From Pseudopedobacter sp039918235 (GTDB lineage: Bacteria; Bacteroidota; Bacteroidia; Sphingobacteriales; Sphingobacteriaceae): a stretch of 64,000 nt of DNA. Both the position numbers and the translations under genes were made by a program. This document shows, piece after piece, positions 1-9,200 of the stretch (position 1 is its first letter; every line of letters starts with the position of its first letter). The stretch covers positions 29,898 to 93,897 of the forward strand of contig JBDSHZ010000043.1 of assembly GCA_039918235.1 (NCBI GenBank), read 5' to 3'. Under the pieces are notes generated by a model. The model searched no databases, was not told where the DNA came from, and was given only the letters and a program-made list of their open reading frames with translations.

Positions 1-1814
1 CCAGAAATTCTGGACGCTTGGCCTAAAGTCCTTGGTTTTATATTCATCAGTTTTTCTCTTGCTTCTTTAGAGAGAGATTGTAAACTGTGATAATTGAAAT
101 CTGGATTGATTTCTTTGTCTTCCATTTTTTTCATCTTAGCAACAATTTCTAATTCCTTTTCAAAGTAGCTGTCATATTTAATTTTTATTTCAGCTTGCTC
201 AATAGTTTCCTTATCAAAGGATTTTAAGAATTCATCAAATTCATTACTTATTCTTCTAAGGCCTTCGGTATTAACTTGTGGCCTGCCTAATAACGCAAAC
301 AACTTTACATTCTGATTTAAGGGAGCAGTTCCTAATTCTTCCAAAATCGGATTAGCTATATCTTTAACAGCCGTATGTTCTTTTGTGTATTTAACAATAG
401 CTAAAGCATTAGTTATTTTCTTATTCACCTTTTCTATTCTCTGTTCATTAATCAATCCCAACTCGTAAGCAATCGGGCTCAACCTCTCATCTGCATTATC
501 CTGTCTCAGCAATAATCTATGTTCTGCTCTTGAGGTAAACATCCGGTAAGGCTCCTCGGTTCCTTTGGTTACCAAGTCATCAATCAATACCCCAATATAA
601 GATTCACTTCTTTTTAAGATTAAAGGATCTTTAGCGTTTATTTTTTGATGCGCATTGATGCCTGCAATAAAACCTTGAGCTGCCGCTTCTTCATAACCGG
701 TAGTTCCATTAATTTGACCAGCAAAGAATAAGTTTGAGATGAGCTTAGTTTCTAAGCTTAATCCTAATTGGGTAGGAGGGAAGAAATCATATTCTATGGC
801 ATAACCCGGTCTAAACATTTTTACGTTTTCAAAACCGGGGATTAATTTTAATGCTTTTAATTGAATGTCTTCTGGTAGAGAGGTGGAAAATCCGTTTACA
901 TAAATCTCTACGGTATTCCATCCTTCAGGTTCAACAAATATTTGATGACGTTCTCTTTCTGCAAATCTGTTTATTTTATCTTCAATAGATGGACAATATC
1001 TAGGGCCTAAACCTTTTATTCGTCCAGTGAACATTGGGGATTTTTCAAACCCTTCTTTTAAGGTTTCATGAACTGCAGCATTGGTATAAGTAATCCAGCA
1101 ACACCTTTGTTCTTTAGGAGCTTCGGTATTTGTATAGGAGAATTTCCCTCCATCTTCATCTCCCCACTGTTCCTCCATTTTAGAATAATCCAAAGATCTT
1201 CCGTCTACTCGTGGAGGAGTTCCAGTTTTCATTCTTCCAGATTCAAACCCTAGGCTTTTCAATTGCTCTGTAATACCTGTCGCTGCTCTTTCTGCAGCTC
1301 TGCCACCGCCCATCTTTTTCTCACCTATATGGATGATGCCATTAAGAAATGTGCCGTTAGTGAGCACTACAGATGCTGATTCAATTTCTACTCCAAGAGA
1401 AGTGGTGACACCACATACCTTGCCATCCTTTATAATTAAACCAGAAACCATGTCTTGCCAGAAATCAACGTTAGGCGTTTGTTCCAAAGCCAAGCGCCAT
1501 TCCTCTGCAAATCTCATTCTGTCATTCTGGGTACGTGGAGACCACATAGCAGGACCTTTTGACCTATTGAGCATTCTAAACTGTATAGTGGTTTTATCCG
1601 AAATAATTCCCGAGTAACCGCCCATTGCATCAATCTCTCTCACTATTTGGCCTTTTGCCACGCCACCCATTGCGGGGTTACAGCTCATTTGAGCGATAGT
1701 CCCCATGTTCATGGTTACTAGTAAAACAGAAGAACCTAAGTTGGCCGCCGCTGCCGCCGCTTCACATCCCGCGTGTCCGCCACCAACTACTATAACATCG
1801 TATTTCTTAAACAT
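1..1814 (-). CDS. mnmG: tRNA uridine-5-carboxymethylaminomethyl modification enzyme MnmG (GidA), 3' end outside window
   Basis: The frame is open from the ATG at 1812-1814 to the window edge, giving about 604 residues. The family is usually about 620 long, so only a short C-terminal tail is missing. The N-terminus carries the FAD-binding motif VGGGHAGCEAA, followed by the MnmG signature region around SCNPAMGG and GRAAERAA. Further on are the PRYCPSIEDK and NGTTGYEEAAAQG motifs typical of MnmG. With MnmE the enzyme installs the carboxymethylaminomethyl group on U34 of tRNAs reading NNA/NNG codons, using FAD, NADH, folate and glycine. In many bacteria this gene sits near the replication origin, which agrees with the two parS sites just upstream. 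Identity is very secure; the C-terminus cannot be judged. Confidence 0.97.
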   Translation of the reverse strand, partial: MFKKYDVIVVGGGHAGCEAAAAAANLGSSVLLVTMNMGTIAQMSCNPAMGGVAKGQIVREIDAMGGYSGIISDKTTIQFRMLNRSKGPAMWSPRTQNDRMRFAEEWRLALEQTPNVDFWQDMVSGLIIKDGKVCGVTTSLGVEIESASVVLTNGTFLNGIIHIGEKKMGGGRAAERAATGITEQLKSLGFESGRMKTGTPPRVDGRSLDYSKMEEQWGDEDGGKFSYTNTEAPKEQRCCWITYTNAAVHETLKEGFEKSPMFTGRIKGLGPRYCPSIEDKINRFAERERHQIFVEPEGWNTVEIYVNGFSTSLPEDIQLKALKLIPGFENVKMFRPGYAIEYDFFPPTQLGLSLETKLISNLFFAGQINGTTGYEEAAAQGFIAGINAHQKINAKDPLILKRSESYIGVLIDDLVTKGTEEPYRMFTSRAEHRLLLRQDNADERLSPIAYELGLINEQRIEKVNKKITNALAIVKYTKEHTAVKDIANPILEELGTAPLNQNVKLFALLGRPQVNTEGLRRISNEFDEFLKSFDKETIEQAEIKIKYDSYFEKELEIVAKMKKMEDKEINPDFNYHSLQSLSKEAREKLMNIKPRTLGQASRIS

Positions 1815-1822
1815 AATTTGAT

Positions 1823-1838
1823 TGTTTCACGTGAAACA
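1823..1838. promoter_or_regulatory. parS site 1 (ParB-binding palindrome)
   Basis: The 16 bases TGTTTCACGTGAAACA are a perfect palindrome and match the widely conserved ParB-binding parS consensus exactly. It lies 8 bp upstream of the mnmG start codon. Chromosomal parS sites cluster near oriC in most bacteria. Confidence 0.93.
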
Positions 1839-1900
1839 TATTAGTAACAAAGATAAGACTTAATCTAAGTTTTGAGATTATCCATTTAATCTTTACGCGC

Positions 1901-1930
1901 TATTGAATGTTTCACGTGAAACATTCAATA
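1901..1930. promoter_or_regulatory. parS site 2 inside a perfect 30-bp palindrome
   Basis: A second exact TGTTTCACGTGAAACA copy lies at 1908-1923. Here the symmetry continues seven bases further on each side (TATTGAA / TTCAATA), so 1901-1930 is a perfect palindrome. It sits 85 bp from site 1, between the mnmG start and the ABC-F stop. The extension could add a hairpin at the end of the ABC-F transcript, but there is no loop and no T-run, so ParB binding is the main reading. Confidence 0.92.
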
Positions 1931-1955
1931 AAATTTGAGCCAGATTCCTTTATGC

Positions 1956-3809
1956 TCATTCGCTTAAGGCTATCCAACGGAAAGATTTTTCTTCTAAAAG
2001 CTTATTGTTGTTTTCGATTTTTTGCGCCATTTCAATCAATTCTTCATGACTGGCGTTTGAGTTGTTTAATTGCTCAGTCATTGATTTAGTTATATTTTCT
2101 ATCTCAGCAATTTCTTTCTCTAGCGTTTCCAGTTCCAATTTTTCTTTAAAAGTTAGCTTGCTTTTTGTAGCTTCATTTTTTGCTTCAATAACCGGAGCAA
2201 CTTTTTCCTCTTTTTGTTGAGCCTTTAACAATTCCTGTTCATAACGATAAGATGAGTAATTTCCATTATATATGCGGATATCTCCATTTCCTTCCAAGAC
2301 AAAAAGTTGATCCGTTAATTTATCTACCAAGTACCTATCGTGAGACACCAAAACCAGCACACCTGGATAAGTTTCTAAAAAATCCTCCAAAACATTCAGC
2401 GTATCAATATCTAAATCATTTGTTGGCTCATCTAGAATTAAAAAATTTGGATTCTTAATCAAAACCTTCATCAGGTGAAGACGTTTTTTCTCGCCACCGC
2501 TTAATAAACTAACGAAACCATGTTGTTTTTTAGGAGGGAAAAGAAAATGCGTAAGTAATTGCGAGGCTGAAATGGTTTTTCCATCAGACATGGTGATAAA
2601 TTCCGCAATGTTCTTAACTACATCAATTACCCTTTCTGATTCATCAAAACTTAATCCAGATTGATGATAATAGCCATATACTGTTGTTTCGCCAATTTTT
2701 ACCTCACCTTTATCTGGCTTCAGCTCGTTGGTCATGATGTTTAACAGGGTTGATTTTCCACTTCCATTTTTACCTGTTAATCCAATTTTATCTCCCTTTT
2801 TAAAAACATAAGAAAAATCATCTAGGATTTCTTTCCCCTGAAAAGTTTTTGAAACATTTTTTATTTCTAAAATCTGATTTCCTTGTCTGCTTACTTTAAC
2901 ATCTAATTTAACCGACTCTTTGTTAAACTGCCCTTTGGTTTTGTCTTCCAAATCATAAAAAGCGTCAATCCTGGCTTTAGATTTTGTTCCCCTTGCTTGA
3001 GGCATCCTGCGCATCCACTCTAATTCCTTTTTTAGAAGATTCTTGTTTTTTCCTAATACGGTACTGTTAATGGCGTCTTGTTCTGCTTTCTTCTCTAAAT
3101 AATAAGCGTATTTGCCTTTATAAGTATAAACCTGCCCGTTTTCTAATTCAATAATCTCATTACAAACGTTATCCAGGAAATACCTATCATGGGTAACCAT
3201 TAAAATGGTTTTACCACCAGTTGTTAAAAAGCTTTCTAGCCATTCAATGGTATCAATATCTAAATGGTTGGTAGGCTCATCAATCACGTACACTTCAGGT
3301 TCATCTATTAACAGCTTTGCTAAGCTCAATCTTTTCTTTTGTCCACCAGATAGGGTGTCAATTTTTTGATCTAAATGGTGAATATCTAACCTGCCAAGAA
3401 TGGTTTTAATCTGGTGCTCATATTCCCATGCTTCCAAGTTGCTCAACTCTTCTGTTAATCTATTAATCTCATCAACATCTGGGTTTTCATTTTCCAAAAG
3501 CTCTTCATATTCTCTGATGATCTGTTGCTGTCGATTATCCATGCTGAAAATAAAGTCGCTGATGGTTTGCCCAGATTCGAATTTTGGATCCTGTTCTAGG
3601 TAACCAAATTTAACATCCTTTGCTTTTACAACTTTTCCTTCACTTGGTTTTATTTTTTCTGCCAATAGCTTTAATAGTGTAGATTTGCCTGCGCCATTAA
3701 TTCCCACTAAAGCTACTCGTTGCCCTTGTTGAAGCCCAAAAGTTAAATTTTTAAAAAGCCATTGGTCATTAAATGCATGACCTAGTTGTTCTGCTGATAC
3801 AATACTCAC
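1956..3809 (-). CDS. uup: ABC-F family ATPase, Uup-like
   Basis: This is a 617-residue soluble protein with two tandem ABC ATPase domains and no membrane segments. Walker A motifs are GINGAGKST near residue 36 and GKNGSGKST near residue 345. The ABC signatures are LSGGQKKRL and LSGGEKKRL, and the Walker B motifs are YVIDEPTNHLD and LILDEPTNDLD. The C-terminal 80 residues are a charged coiled coil of the Uup C-terminal type, which binds DNA or ribosomes in characterised members. ABC-F proteins act on ribosomes or in DNA repair rather than in transport. The start is GTG, overlapping the stop of the upstream gene as GTGA, so the two are probably translationally coupled. Family assignment is secure; the Uup subtype is inferred from the C-terminal domain. 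Confidence 0.9.
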   Translation of the reverse strand: MSIVSAEQLGHAFNDQWLFKNLTFGLQQGQRVALVGINGAGKSTLLKLLAEKIKPSEGKVVKAKDVKFGYLEQDPKFESGQTISDFIFSMDNRQQQIIREYEELLENENPDVDEINRLTEELSNLEAWEYEHQIKTILGRLDIHHLDQKIDTLSGGQKKRLSLAKLLIDEPEVYVIDEPTNHLDIDTIEWLESFLTTGGKTILMVTHDRYFLDNVCNEIIELENGQVYTYKGKYAYYLEKKAEQDAINSTVLGKNKNLLKKELEWMRRMPQARGTKSKARIDAFYDLEDKTKGQFNKESVKLDVKVSRQGNQILEIKNVSKTFQGKEILDDFSYVFKKGDKIGLTGKNGSGKSTLLNIMTNELKPDKGEVKIGETTVYGYYHQSGLSFDESERVIDVVKNIAEFITMSDGKTISASQLLTHFLFPPKKQHGFVSLLSGGEKKRLHLMKVLIKNPNFLILDEPTNDLDIDTLNVLEDFLETYPGVLVLVSHDRYLVDKLTDQLFVLEGNGDIRIYNGNYSSYRYEQELLKAQQKEEKVAPVIEAKNEATKSKLTFKEKLELETLEKEIAEIENITKSMTEQLNNSNASHEELIEMAQKIENNNKLLEEKSFRWIALSE

Positions 3810-4462
3810 GTTAATTCCTTAATTTTATCTGATTCGATGACAAAGATGCCTCTTTTATTTGTAATTGATTCATTTAACATCGCTTTAGCCACATCTAAAG
3901 CCTCAATACTCCTATATTTTTTTAAAGGACCAAATAGCAATAAATCTAAAACTGACATGATTGGATTTAAAATTTTTTCTATTGGTCTGTTTTCACTTCT
4001 GTTTCCCTTTAAAAAAGAAGGCTGATATATAAACGTAGAATCAAATCCTATTTCCTTTAAATCATCTTCAATCTCGCCTTTCATTTTGGTGTAGAAATTG
4101 GAAGATTTTGAATCTGCCCCTAGTGAAGAAACAATATGAAAAGATTTTATTCCATTTTTTAAGCCTTCATGGGCAAAATACAATGGATAATCATGGTCAA
4201 TTTTTTTATATACAGCTAAATCTGGTGTTTTATTTTTTGTAGAGCCCAAGCAACTAAAAATCACATCCCCGCTTATTTCATTTTTTAAATGATCTAAATT
4301 TTTAAAATCAGTGATGATTTGATTTAATTTTGGATGATCTAATGCCATCTTACTTCTAACAAAAACAGTAAATGATTCATATTTTTCATGCTGAATTAAA
4401 AGTGTCAGCAATTTACTGCCAATTAGTCCGGTTGCGCCTAATAAAATTGCTTTTTTACCCAT
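3806..4462 (-). CDS. NAD(P)H-binding Rossmann protein (atypical SDR, HTATIP2-like)
   Basis: The 218-residue protein opens with the dinucleotide-binding motif GATGLIGSKL near residue 9. It continues with the atypical short-chain dehydrogenase pattern, including FSCLGSTKNK and FHIVSSLGA; a YTKMKGEIE segment supplies the usual tyrosine-lysine pair. It resembles bacterial NAD-dependent epimerase/dehydratase relatives of HTATIP2/TIP30. The substrate is unknown. It is the first gene of a two-gene unit with the ABC-F ATPase, overlapping it by four bases. No Bacteroidota-type promoter was clear in the 97 bp upstream. Confidence 0.8.
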   Translation of the reverse strand: MGKKAILLGATGLIGSKLLTLLIQHEKYESFTVFVRSKMALDHPKLNQIITDFKNLDHLKNEISGDVIFSCLGSTKNKTPDLAVYKKIDHDYPLYFAHEGLKNGIKSFHIVSSLGADSKSSNFYTKMKGEIEDDLKEIGFDSTFIYQPSFLKGNRSENRPIEKILNPIMSVLDLLLFGPLKKYRSIEALDVAKAMLNESITNKRGIFVIESDKIKELT

Positions 4463-4559
4463 TTTTTATATTTTTATAGGAGTAAAAGTACGGATTAAAG
4501 TATTGGAATAAAAATTGTGTGTTTAAACATGTATTTTATTTAAAACAAAAGGATTCAAT

Positions 4560-5270
4560 ATGAAAACGATTTTTCATCCAGCATCAGAAAGAGGCTTCGC
4601 TAACATAGGTTGGTTAAAAAGCCATCATTCATTCAGTTTCAGCCAGTTTTATGATCCCGAGAAAATGAACTTTGGGTTATTAAGAGTGCTCAACGATGAT
4701 TTTGTAGCACAAGGAATGGGTTTTGGAACGCATGGCCATGACAATATGGAAATAGTGAGTATTCCGCTATCTGGTGCATTAAAACATAACGACAGCACCG
4801 GCAGAGAGGCCATAATTAATCAAGGAGATGTACAGATCATGTCGGCGGGTAGTGGCATCAAACATTCTGAGCAAAATAATTCTAAAACGGAACCAGTTAA
4901 GTTTCTGCAGATTTGGGTGATCCCTAAAGAAAGAGATATCACGCCAAGATACGAGCAAAAGACATTTAATGATGAAGATAAAAAGAATCAATTTTTAACA
5001 GTGGTTTCTCCTGAAAAAGAAGGGAATAACATCTGGATTAATCAGGATGCTTATTTTTCTTTAGGACATTTAGATGCTGACAAGCAGTTAAATTACAAAT
5101 TGCACCATGATAATAATGGCGTTTATGTTTTTCTATTGGAAGGAAATATTGAAGTTGCCAATCAAAATTTAAATGAAAGAGATGCTTTAGGCGTTTATGA
5201 AGTAGATGAGATTTCTGTTTTAGCTAAAACTGATGCAAAAGTTTTAGTGATTGAAGTACCAATGGCTTAA
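4560..5270 (+). CDS. Pirin family protein (bicupin, YhhW-like)
   Basis: This is a 236-residue pirin. The first cupin carries the metal-binding pattern THGHDNMEIVSIPLSG and, further on, MSAGSGIKHSEQN, which supply the usual His/His/His/Glu ligands. The second cupin is shorter and lacks these ligands, as in E. coli YhhW, which has quercetin 2,3-dioxygenase activity in vitro. Length matches YhhW (about 231). The physiological substrate is unknown. It stands alone, divergent from the Rossmann protein, and is followed by a good terminator. Confidence 0.9.
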   Translation: MKTIFHPASERGFANIGWLKSHHSFSFSQFYDPEKMNFGLLRVLNDDFVAQGMGFGTHGHDNMEIVSIPLSGALKHNDSTGREAIINQGDVQIMSAGSGIKHSEQNNSKTEPVKFLQIWVIPKERDITPRYEQKTFNDEDKKNQFLTVVSPEKEGNNIWINQDAYFSLGHLDADKQLNYKLHHDNNGVYVFLLEGNIEVANQNLNERDALGVYEVDEISVLAKTDAKVLVIEVPMA

Positions 5271-5292
5271 AAGAACAGCTTAAATATAGATG

Positions 5293-5322
5293 AGGCAATC
5301 CGAAATAAGGGTTGCCTTTTTT
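5293..5322 (+). terminator. Rho-independent terminator after the pirin gene
   Basis: AGGCAA-CC pairs with GG-TTGCCT, with one bulged T and a short A-rich loop, and is followed by a run of six T. It starts 22 bp after the pirin stop codon. Confidence 0.8.
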
Positions 5323-5338
5323 GTTGACCGAAAATTTT

Positions 5339-5383
5339 GCCACGAATTCACGAATAAATATCAAAGATTAGTGCATTAGTGGC
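5339..5383. repeat. Imperfect inverted repeat, REP/MITE-like intergenic element
   Basis: Two 17-base arms, GCCACGAATTCACGAAT at 5339-5355 and ATTAGTGCATTAGTGGC at 5367-5383, are complementary at 14 of 17 positions around an 11-nt spacer. It lies between two convergent genes. From memory, similar GCCACGAATTCACGAAT-type sequences recur between genes of Bacteroidota; no second copy was seen in this window. Confidence 0.5.
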
Positions 5384-5405
5384 AATTAAAAAAACGATAC
5401 AGGGA

Positions 5406-5837
5406 TTAAAAATCTCTTTTAGAAAGGTAAAAATCTTCTTTTTGTGTCATCAACGCTTTATCTTTTTTGCTTTTATCTAAGTAGCCTAAAAGATGTAAGG
5501 TACCGTGAATCATTACCCGATGGAGTTCATCATAGAAATCAACATCAAAAGTTTTAGCGTTTTCTTTAACCCTATTAATGCTGACGAAGATATCTCCGGC
5601 AATATTTTCTTCACTTTCTGAATGGTCAAAGGTGATGATGTCTGTATAGGTATCGTGACTAAGGTATTCCTTATTGATTTTCAATAGGTAATCATCAGTG
5701 CAGAAAATAAAATTTAGCTCTTGGAGGTGATATTTTTCTTCTTCTACCGTTTGATTGATCCAGTTCCTAAGTACGGTTTTAGACTTTATATTGAATACTA
5801 TTTCTTCGCTGAAAAAGTGAATAGGGATTTTTGCCAT
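5406..5837 (-). CDS. ybeY: Endoribonuclease YbeY (rRNA maturation factor)
   Basis: This 143-residue protein has the UPF0054 motif HRVMIHGTLHLLGYLDKS near residues 107-124. Its histidines form the zinc site; the usual third histidine of HGxLHLxGYDH is replaced around LDKS, as I recall for other Bacteroidota homologues. The upstream TYTDIITFDHSE segment is also typical. YbeY takes part in 16S rRNA 3'-end maturation and ribosome quality control. It directly follows the RsbW-like gene with no spacer and is probably co-transcribed with it and the DUF4175 gene. Confidence 0.93.
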   Translation of the reverse strand: MAKIPIHFFSEEIVFNIKSKTVLRNWINQTVEEEKYHLQELNFIFCTDDYLLKINKEYLSHDTYTDIITFDHSESEENIAGDIFVSINRVKENAKTFDVDFYDELHRVMIHGTLHLLGYLDKSKKDKALMTQKEDFYLSKRDF

Positions 5838-6266
5838 TTAATATTTAAAATGGAGTTCCACTTCATTGCCACGGCTGTTGAAAATACATTGATCAGCCAA
5901 TTTTTTCATAATGTAAACACCTCTTCCTGTCAATTTCTCCAAATTATCGGGTTCAGTTGGATCAGGAATACTGCTAAAATCGAAACCCTCACCTTCATCA
6001 GCAATTGTAAATAATAACCTTTTGTTATTGATGACTTCTAAGTTTACAAAAATCTTTTTCTCAGGATCCTGCTTATTTCCATGATAAATAGCATTGGTAA
6101 TTGCTTCATTTAAGCAGGTCATTAGGTTTGCATAAACATCATCTCCAATACTCAAGTTTGCTACTAAATCATCAATAAAATTCTCCAAAACAGCCACACT
6201 CTGACCTTCTGAGGATAATTGTAATGAATATAAGCCATTCTCCATAGTGTCTGTAAAGGTACTCAT
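5838..6266 (-). CDS. RsbW-like ATP-binding protein (GHKL serine/threonine kinase, anti-sigma type)
   Basis: The 142-residue protein is a lone GHKL ATPase domain. The N box is NEAITNAIYHGN, the G1 box DEGEGFD and the G2 box TGRGVYIMKK, all in order and intact. RsbW/SpoIIAB-type proteins phosphorylate anti-anti-sigma partners and sequester sigma factors. No such partner is encoded nearby, so its regulatory target is unknown. It overlaps the DUF4175 gene by four bases (ATGA), which implies translational coupling. Confidence 0.87.
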   Translation of the reverse strand: MSTFTDTMENGLYSLQLSSEGQSVAVLENFIDDLVANLSIGDDVYANLMTCLNEAITNAIYHGNKQDPEKKIFVNLEVINNKRLLFTIADEGEGFDFSSIPDPTEPDNLEKLTGRGVYIMKKLADQCIFNSRGNEVELHFKY

Positions 6267-9200
6267 TTTAACTTTCCTGAATTTAGTTTTTTAAAATACT
6301 CACTTATTTTGGACTTGTAAAAATAATTTAGCGCCGGCGGAACTGTTTTAATCTGTTCAACTTCTTTGGCTTTCAATTTTTGATATTCTTGCAAAATCAA
6401 GTTATAATCTGGTGCAAATTCTTTTGCGGCTTTGCTTTCTCTCTTGTTATCCTGCTCACGTTCTCTGTCTGCATTTTCAGCTTCCAATAATCTGGTCTGA
6501 ATATCTTGCTGACGAATTAAAGCTTCTTGGGTGATGCGTTTGTTTACGAGATCTGTTTCTGTTTGTTCCATATCTTTCATTATTTTTTCCAGATCCCCTA
6601 ATTTTCCCTGCCCATCTTTATTCAGATTGTTATTAATTTCCTGCAAAGCCTGCCTAATCATCTGCTGCTGTTGCGCCATTTTAGCCATTTGCTCACTCAT
6701 CTGCCGATTACCTTTTTGCCCGGGTTGCATTCCTTGCTTTTGCATCTGTTCTTTTGCCTGCTGCATATTTTTATTCAACTGTTTCTGCATTTCAGAAAGT
6801 TGTGAAAGCCCCGGTTTAGGTTTTCCTTTTCCTCCTGATTTTGCATTTTTCATTGCATCCTGTAATTGTTGTAAGGCTTCACTTAACATTAATGCCAAGT
6901 TATTGATAGCTGTTAATGCAAACTGCTGGTTTCTATTTGCTTCCCCAATCTTTCTTTCTGTTAACTGATCCAGAGATTCGGTAATCTGTTGATTGATGTT
7001 TTGTATTTCTTTGTTTACGGTAGACTCAATTTGCGGAACTCTTTTACTCAAGCTGTACAAACTATCTTCTACCATTTTAAGGTTGTCTTTAATATCACGT
7101 TGCTTTTGACCAATTTTTAAAAAATTTGGATCATTGGTGTCGATATTTTTCAAATCAAGCATCACTTTTTCTTGATCAAAAGAGGATTTAAGTAAGTTTT
7201 GAAGAATTTGTCTCAGTTCTTGTGCATTCACTTTGCTCTCCTCTTCCTGCCCACTGTCCTGCATCTTTTGCAATTTCTGTGACAGCTGCTGCATCTTTTG
7301 AGCGGCGTTTTTTTGTGATTGGGAAGCCTTTTGGTTTTGCTTTTTTTCTAAACTTTCTTCGGCATTATCCATTTCCTCTTGGATATCTTTTTGATCCTCT
7401 TTCGGGTTATCAAAGTTTTCAGGCTGATCTAAAGCTTGATTTTTTTCATCCAATTCTTTAAGGTCTTTTTTAAGATCAGAAAACTCCTTTTCCAATTGTT
7501 GTTGCTTTTGTTGCTGCGCTTTAGTGTCGCTCTTTTTATCGTTGCTTTCTTTACTTAGCTGCTCCTGATCTTTTGAAAGTTCATCCAGTTTATCAATAGC
7601 ATCGTTTAATTTTTGTTCTACTTCCAGCTTTTTATAAAGCTCCAAAATCCTGTCTAATTCCTTTTCTAAAGATTTATTATCAACCTGCATTTGTTGCAAT
7701 TGATCTTGAGTTAATTCCTTTTGATTCTGATCTAATAATTTCTGAAGGTTTTCTAACAGTTTTTTGGTCTTTTCATCCAATACATTATCAAACAAATCCT
7801 GAATCTGCTTTTGCTTTTCTAAAATTTCCTTATTTTCTGGCTGTAATTCCTTACGTTCAAATAGATTTTGTTTGCTGTCTTTCTGTATGTCTTTTATCAG
7901 TTCCTGAAGCTTATTTTGTTTGTCTAAAAGCTGTTCTATTTGCTTTTTCTGCTCATATCCCATTGCCTTTTGATCTATTAAATCTTGGCTTACTTTTTTA
8001 GCTTCCTGCTGAATTTTTTCAGCTTGTCTCATAGCCGTTTGCATTTTTTGTTTGATGGCCTGAGAAGTTTCATCAATATTCTTCAATGCTTCATCTTTAG
8101 AAGCTAACTTATAAATCCCAGTATTGGATTTAGTATGTTTTGCACCAAAAACACCATCATTATCTGCCACATCAAAGTAATAGGCAATTTCTTCACCTGG
8201 CTGTACTCCCAATTCTTTCAGTTGCCATAAGTAAAAGAAATTACTTTGAACACTTCCCGCATCAAACTTCACAGGAACTGTAAATGTTTTTCCTTTTCTA
8301 CTTTCCTCCTCTGATTTTAGAATCTGGTAATGAAAACTCAAAGCACTTAATCCATAATCATCATTTGCTTTCCCTATAAAATAAACAACTCTGGCATTTG
8401 CCGAATCGGGCCTTTCCGTTACCTCTATTTTTGGGTATTCGTCAGCAATTACATTTAGTTGATATGAAATAGAATCTCTAGCGAACAAATCTTCATTCTG
8501 TAGCAAAAGTGCATACCTGGAATTTTTCAGTATTCTTTCCTGATGGCTAAATCCTTTATTTACAGTGGGTTTTAAAGGGGTATTTTTTTGATTGATTTTG
8601 AAGTTGATGAGCGACACATTTTCTGTATCAAAAACCCATTTAATTATTGTGCCTGCTGGGATATTTAAATCGCTAGGATTTTTAATTCTTTCTGTTGGTT
8701 TTTTTAGATAAGCCGGATAAATCAGTTCCACATTAAAACTTAATAAAGCTGGTTTGTTCTTCACTTCTAAAGTAAATTCATCTGATGAAAATTTCCCTGC
8801 AACCAACCTAAATTTTTTGCTTTGCTGTATGTTTTTAAACCGATAGCTGAAGTTGATAATGTCTTTTTTATCAAGTTTAAATGTATTTACACCATCTTCT
8901 ATATAAATATCCTGTGGAATTTCATCACCGCTTAATTTAACCTTTAAGTCAAAATCATCGCCTTGTACAGCTTCTAAGTTTTGATTCAATATTTTAAAAT
9001 CAAACGGAGCTTTCTTTTTATAAAACTTATTGTGATTGATAAATCGGGTTGTTCCGTCAGTTAAAATTGAAGGGGCAGCAAAAGCAATAACAATCATTGT
9101 TGCCAAGGGCAATAAAGCATAGCGCAAATATTTTTTATTGTCTCTTATTTTAATGGCCGAAACAAAAGGAATAGGTTTAAAAGTAGCGATCCGTTGCGCA

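Noticed and set aside
6531..6968. 145-residue Cys/Phe-rich plus-strand ORF
   Set aside because: Antisense of the Gln/Lys-rich DUF4175 coiled coil; the composition follows from that.
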